Shown here piece after piece: positions 58,621 through 64,000 of a DNA stretch of 64,000 nt. The notes beneath the pieces were generated by a model. It was not told the origin of the DNA. It was given only the letters and a program-made list of their open reading frames with translations, and did no database searches. Within the stretch, counting starts at the first letter, position 1. Every line of letters begins with the position of its first letter. The stretch comes from Pinus tabuliformis (taxonomy: Eukaryota; Streptophyta; Pinopsida; Pinales; Pinaceae): positions 834,914,033 to 834,978,032 of the forward strand of contig CM062816.1 of NCBI GenBank assembly GCA_031772625.1, in the 5' to 3' direction. The position numbers and the translations under genes are program-made.

Positions 58621-58859
58621 TTGTAAAAGCAAAAGGTCATGAGGAATTAGCAGTTGCTTTAGATAATGACTCAAGTCAAGATGGCCTGTTAGGTGACTCA
58701 CTATTTTGAAAAATCTGGCTTTTTGACTCCTTAATGTTTGTAGAGGAGGAGTCTATACAGCAGTATATGGCACAAGTCTACAATTGACAGGAGGTAGTTT
58801 GAACAAGATGAAAGTTTCATTACAAATTCAGGGGGAGAAAAACAGTTGAAGGATTACAA

Positions 58860-60169
58860 GTTACCAGGAACAAGGCAAGATTAGTTTGCAAAGGATATGA
58901 ACAGGTTGAAGGAATCTATTTTGAAGAAACAGTTGCTCCCATTTCCATAATGGAAGCTATCAGGATGTTTCTTGCTTATGCTTGCTCGAGAAAAATCAAG
59001 GTCTACCAAATGGATGTTAACTTAGCTTTTCTAAATGGTGAATTGGAGGAAGAAGTTTACATTGAGAAACCCAAAGGTTTCCTGCTCTCTGACAAAGAAG
59101 ACTACATCTGCAAATTAAAGAAGGCTCTATATGATCTTAAGCAAGATCCTAGGGCTCGGTATGCTCGTCTTGACAGATATCTACATCAACAGGGATTCAA
59201 GAAAGGAAGCGTTGACAACAATATTTATGTGAAAGTGGATCGAGATAACCTAACAATTATTGAAGTATATGTGGATGATATAATCTTTGGAAGCAGTGAT
59301 GATAGATTAAGTAAAGACTTTGCCACAAAAATGCAAAGTGAGTTTGAAATGTCTATGATTGGCAAACTGAAATACTTTTTAGGGCTTTAGATTTCTCAGC
59401 AGGATAAAGGAATATTCATATATCAAACCAAGTACATCAAAGAAATGCTCAAGAAATTCCAGATGGAAGATTGCAAGCCAGTCCTTACCCCCATGGTAAC
59501 ATGTTGCAAGTTAAGCTTAGAAAATTCATCAAAGGATGTGGACCAAAGGTTGTATAGATCTATGATTGGTAGCCTCTTATATATGACAGCCTCCCGGCTT
59601 GATGTGATGTAGGCAGTTGGACAAGTAACAAGATTCCAAGAAGCACCAAAAGAATCTCATATTATTGTCGTCAAAAGAATTCTTTGGTATCTTAAGGGCA
59701 CAATGGAATATGATCTATGGTATCCCAAAGGAAATTATATATTCATCCAAGCTTATACAGATGCACATTGGGCAGGAAGTGTTGATGATCGTAAGAGTAC
59801 CCGTGGAGCAGCATTCTATCTAGGTGGTTGTCTTGTTTCATGGTTAAGTAAAAAGCAGTCTTCAATCTCGTTATCCACAGCAGAAGTACAATATGTCGCG
59901 GTAGCAGCTTGTTGTACTCAAGTTCTTTGGATGAAGCAAACTTTGAAATATCTTAAGGTCAAGTTCGATGAGCCTATTCCCATCTTTTGTGATAACACCA
60001 ACGCCATCAGTATCTCCAAAAATCATGTGATGCATTCGAAAATGAAGCACATTCCGATTAAATATCATTTCGTTAGAGAGAAGGTCGCCGAAAAGAATAT
60101 CAAGCTTGAATATGTTGGCACAAAGGAACAAATTGCTGACATATTTACCAAACCATTACCTCGTGAATA
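58860..60169 (+). pseudogene. Z reverse transcriptase and RNase H (Copia)
   Basis: Copia-type RT starts inside the domain (NKARLVCKGYEQVEG near 58870) and continues through AFLNGELEEEVYIEKPKGF and YVDD at 59268-59279 to LKYFLGL, with TAG 59388-59390 and TAG near 59611. RNase H at 59703-60169 keeps YTDAHWAGS, STAEVQY, FCDNTNA and ADIFTKPLPRE. No integrase or protease sequence precedes it; 58630-58860 holds only short remnants and a GGGGGAG tract at 58832. Confidence 0.9.
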
Positions 60170-60244
60170 ATTTGAGTATCTTCTCCAAAAGCTTTGGATT
60201 CTCCCAAGTTTTCATTAGACTCTTTCTCTTATCTACTCAAGTAG

Positions 60245-60402
60245 AAAGGGGGAGTAGATGTGTGTACAAGTCCTTAGGATGGCTGTTTGTCAGGGGGAGT
60301 TACCCTTTACCGTTGATGACAAAGGGGGAGAGAAGGAAATAGGAAGAGGTGTCATTATCGTAGGGGAGTACTTGTGTTGCCATCAATGCCAAAGGGGGAG
60401 AT
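60245..60402 (+). promoter_or_regulatory. four polypurine tracts before Z 3' LTR
   Basis: Purine runs at 60245 (AAAGGGGGAG), 60291 (CAGGGGGAG), 60321 (AAAGGGGGAGAGAAGG) and 60391 (AAAGGGGGAGA, directly before the LTR). Multiplied PPTs are a reported hallmark of Sireviruses. Confidence 0.8.
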
Positions 60403-62835
60403 TCTTGATCAGTTGTTGTCACTGATGTCAACCCAAGCAGCACCAGGGGCTACCCCGATATTGCATGGGCATTTTGACTTGAAAAATTACTCTATTCTGA
60501 GTCAAGGATCTTCTAGATGGATTATACTCATCAAGATGTGTCCATTGATATATGGCACGCCAAGTAATTCTTTACGATTTGAGAGATACTCATGTTTGAA
60601 GTTAGTAACCCCAGTTAGTGGGCTAAAACCCTATGGGGTTGTGGCATGGCACTCATAATTGGTTTTGGTCATTGAATAGTCAATAATTAATAATAATAAT
60701 AATAAAATCTCCAAGAATCCCTCCAACATTCACTTGTTGAGGACCCTCTCAACTCAAGACATTCATATAAATAATGACCCTCATATCCTCCTCTAGTAGG
60801 GATTTTGTGGCTTCAAACAAGTCATCGTGGAATTTTCACTATAACGTTTTTCTGTGAAGCTTCAAAAGCTGAAATTAAAAACATTTGATCCGAAATCTTG
60901 ATGAACCTCATGAGTAAATTTCAGATCTTGGTTCTCTATATTTTCGGATATATGATCTGTGGAAGTTAGGGTTTTTGCAGGCTCCCGAATTCCATGTAAA
61001 ACAGGTGATGTTTGGGAAATCGTCATAACTTTCTCTCTGAGCATTGAATTCAAATTTCGTAAATAGTCACAAAAGAGGATGGACTATAGTTTGTTGAGTA
61101 GCATTTTCAGGGCCGAAGGTCACAAAAGTGACACGTGGCACTTCGTACAAGTTCGCTCTATTGAACTAGTCTATAATCAGGTCACTGTGGGATATTGGGC
61201 ATAACTCTTTCTTGAAGAATCCAATATTGATCATACCTGTGGGATTGGAAAGAGGACTCAAAGGGATACCATAGGAGGAAATTTTAGACCCTGGAGCTCC
61301 GAAATTACATAGATAAAAAAGATTCAATATCGAGCTCCTAGAACACAAGAAAAAACATGCATTAGAGGATCACTGCAGTAAGTACCACACATCAACAGTC
61401 AAGGGTAAGTCTCCTACAACAAGGTATGTATGATTAGTGTTTACATTTGAAATATGAGTATCATCTCTAACATATGTTTCTGCAAGACAACGTAAGTACA
61501 TACAGAGTCTTGGTTATATCTCTATGTCTCTATATGTCACAGTTATTTTTGATACCACATTTCAGATGTCCTATTCTTGATACTACATATTTGATGCTAC
61601 ATATTCTTGATGCTACACCAAGTCTACTAAATCTATATGATGTGTAAGTTCATGTTACTTGTCTTGTCATAGTTGATAGAATGGTCTATGTTGTTGTACT
61701 TAGAACTTGGTCCATCACAAGTCTAGTGTATGTCATCAGTTTTTATTGTATATATCTTTAGGTCAGTTTTGGATATAGTCTTGCATAGAGTCCAGGCCTA
61801 TATCAAGAGTGGGAGTGTTTGTCTACTATTGCAACAAGTCAACAACAATAGTGAAAAACACACTTCACGTGCGCATTGTAATTTTAATTTGTATTTATTC
61901 ATTATTATGCACTTACATGTGCTTTGCAGGCAAAGGTAAGTTGAAGGGTATTTTGTTTTGTTTTGGGATTGGTTTTGCTAGGCAAATTTTGCATGTAGGT
62001 AGAAGAAGATTCAAGTACAACTTCAAGCAATAATTTAAGAGCATAAGTATCAAATCAAAGGAAGCATTGCAGTGGGACATCCTTTGAAGACATGACAACC
62101 ATCTGTATATTGTGAAGAAGTGTCAAGGCCAAGAGTCATCATTGCAAAGTTGTAAAAGAGTCATTTGTAAAAGTGGCATCATTGGAAGAGTCATTATTGT
62201 AAAAGAGTCAATCTACCTAGAGTCGAAAAGGAATTATTGGGAGGTATAGGAGTTTTTGTTGGGATGATGTCATGGTTGGGTTACAGGTCATAGTGTGATT
62301 GGGTGTTTTATCAAAATCATTGTAAATCATATATTGTCATGGATCGTTGTCCCAGGTATGGGAATCCATGCTCTTGTCTCATTTCAAGCATTATAAGGTG
62401 GTAGGGAGGTGCTAGGCTGGTGCATGAAGTCGCCTACAGGTTGGAGCCTTTAAACACTTCAGGGTGGTAGGTTGGTATAAGATGTTGGGGCATCCATTCC
62501 ATTAACTACTAAATAAACCAGGGCTTTGGGGCATCCTTCCAGTGGGAACTGGAGAAGAATGATTTTATATAATTCTAGAAAGTTGTTTCTTTCAATTCAG
62601 TTGGGGTTGAAGGTTAAAGTATTTATTAGAAAAGTGTTCGGTGGTTTTTGACCCAAAGGGGGTTTTCCACCTAAAATTATCATGTCTACTGTGTTCTTTT
62701 ATTTACTGTTATTATTGCATAAACATTAATAATAATTGAAGATTAACTAATGCTCTAAAAATATTTAAAAGTGCTAATTGATAAGGAATATCGATTCACC
62801 ACCCCCCCCCCCCCCCCTTCTCAGTATTTCCAACA
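60403..62835 (+). mobile_element. Z 3' LTR
   Basis: 2433 bp. Ends with a poly-C run (about 62803-62818) and TTTCCAACA. It differs from the 5' LTR at many sites and by small indels, which points to an old insertion. Confidence 0.88.
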
Positions 62836-63693
62836 CATGCAGCAATTCCAATTCATCAAAATGTGATCTCACTCTCCTTCAATTTCTCCCTTAAAAAGAA
62901 ATATCACAAACACATATTCTTGTGAAACAAGAACTCAAATAAGCTTTTCATTTATCGCCTACCTTTTTCCTTTAAGTTCAAATAAAACAAGGTTCTCACC
63001 ACAGAGCATGTTTATCTTCTAAACATGTTATTCTCTTAACAATTTACAAGTTAATCAAATCTCAAGAAAGAAGTTCATCAAGTTCATAAACAATATGAAT
63101 TTTGACTCTATCGCTAAACTAACAATAGTTTAGAGCAGTTCATGAGTTCAATCCTCATAATTTCTCTAATTAATTCAGTTAAATATAACTCAATCAATAT
63201 GCAATTGATAAAATCATTAAGGCGACTATTATGGCTTTCCTAGACCTAAGTTTCCTTAAGCCAATAGAAAAAATATTTCATCAACCTATCACAATAAAAA
63301 AAAATTCTACATTTCAAGCATTTTAAAATCAATTTAATTATACCTAAATCCAACACATACAAAATAATTACAATACTATAGGATAGATATCTAGTTCACA
63401 CTTAACTCCATATATCAAAATTAGTTATTCCAAACATTCTAAACCACCTAATGGTGTTCACTATATCAATCTTAGTATCTGCATTTGTAATAAAAAGAAT
63501 AATGAATTTAAATCTCAAGCAAATTCATGGTACAAATCTCTATTCATTTAACTTTGATTACACATAACCAATCCTCGTTAATCATAACTATGAGATTCCA
63601 TCAAATTAATTTCTTCATTCTAATGAGAAGAATTACTTAGCTCATAGATATATGTTAGTATGGATTCCACACCCATACATAACTTAAGGAAAA
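62836..63693 (-). mobile_element. X internal region, 5' part, minus orientation
   Basis: Reverse match to 40876-41720 (for example TTTAAATCTCAAGCAAATTCATG at 63507 and the block GTATGGATTCCACACCCATACAT near 63670). Similarity stops at about 63693, just before the PBS would be. Non-coding. Confidence 0.75.
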
Positions 63694-64000
63694 CATAACC
63701 TTCAAGTGTTCATTAAAATGGCTTCCACAACTATTCATGTGTGAATCATTTAATCCTCTTGCTTATTAGGAAGGTCATACCAAAACCTGGTATTTGAGTA
63801 ATTTCAAGTTATTTGATGCATATTTTCAACCCAAACTACAAAAAATCATGTCAAAGAAAATATACAAATTCCATTCTTACTTGTTATGGATGTATCATAT
63901 TTTAACACATCAAATTAATGCACATACTTTACTTGTGAATCTACATTCACAGTTAAAAGTGACATCATTCAAGGTAAATTTTGTTAACTTTACATTAGTG
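63694..64000. other. unassigned AT-rich DNA
   Basis: No open frame, repeat match or element end recognised. It lies where the 5' LTR of the minus-strand X element would be expected, but I see no similarity to the X LTR end. Confidence 0.5.

Larger units (their letters stand above)
54524..62835 (+). mobile_element. Z, Copia (Sirevirus-like) element with internal deletion
   Basis: LTRs 54524-56941 and 60403-62835, starting TGTTGATCAG (TCTTGATCAG in the 3' copy) and ending TTTCCAACA (CCAATA in the 5' copy). Flanks CATGT (54519-54523) and CATGC (62836-62840) are a probable 5-bp target duplication with one change. Inside: PBS 56944, gag with long coiled coil and two CCHC knuckles, RT and RNase H, and four purine tracts. 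Protease and integrase are missing between 58620 and 58860, so it could not move on its own. Confidence 0.88.

Noticed and set aside
60106..60342. Possible envelope-like ORF after the Z RNase H
   Set aside because: 78 codons overlapping the RNase H end in another frame and running through the PPT region; no signal peptide or membrane segment pattern beyond chance.

Overview
The window is plant nuclear DNA made almost entirely of nested LTR retrotransposons, one LINE fragment and one endogenous pararetrovirus (Caulimoviridae-like) locus. I see no host protein gene, tRNA or rRNA gene. The very long LTRs (2.4 to 4.2 kb), the non-coding LTR elements, the decayed reading frames and the caulimovirid with an unfamiliar 3' region suggest a large, slowly purged genome. 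A gymnosperm is my best guess, but this is inference.

Layout. 1-3050: left-truncated Tat/Athila-type Ty3 element on the minus strand (broken gag, tRNA-Asp-type PBS, 5' LTR), called Tat1. 3190-6417: 3' part of a chromovirus (RNase H, integrase, chromodomain, PPT, LTR start). 6418-8485 and most of 31709-63693: copies of a non-coding LTR element with 4.2-kb LTRs, called X, in both orientations and heavily rearranged. 8486-31708: a complete Tat-like Ty3 element, called Tat2, with 5-bp target duplications (AACAG). Its 5' LTR is split by a 10.3-kb pararetrovirus locus (9831-20143). That locus holds two viral copies tail to tail, with the viral promoter region in the middle. 32591-33587: 5'-truncated LINE with a 15-bp duplication. 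44357-51142: complete non-autonomous LTR element, called Y (gag-like protein with G-patch-like and CCHC motifs, target duplication CCTTT), inside a minus-strand X LTR. 54524-62835: Copia element with Sirevirus-like features, called Z, inside the X internal region. 63694-64000: unassigned.

Order of events from nesting: X copies came first, then Tat2, Y, Z and the LINE landed in X, and the pararetrovirus entered the Tat2 5' LTR last. The viral insertion replaced 417 bp of U3 that, in the intact 3' LTR, carries a dense cluster of ACGT-core (bZIP-type) sites.

Most notable points: the inverted viral pair with its central minus-strand promoter that would read antisense into the left copy; the unrecognised region downstream of the viral RNase H, with an in-frame TAG at the same site in both copies; the RNase H-like domain placed before the RT in Tat2; the G-patch/zinc-knuckle gag of Y; and a 1.25-kb X segment bounded by inverted repeats that is flipped at the Tat2 insertion site.
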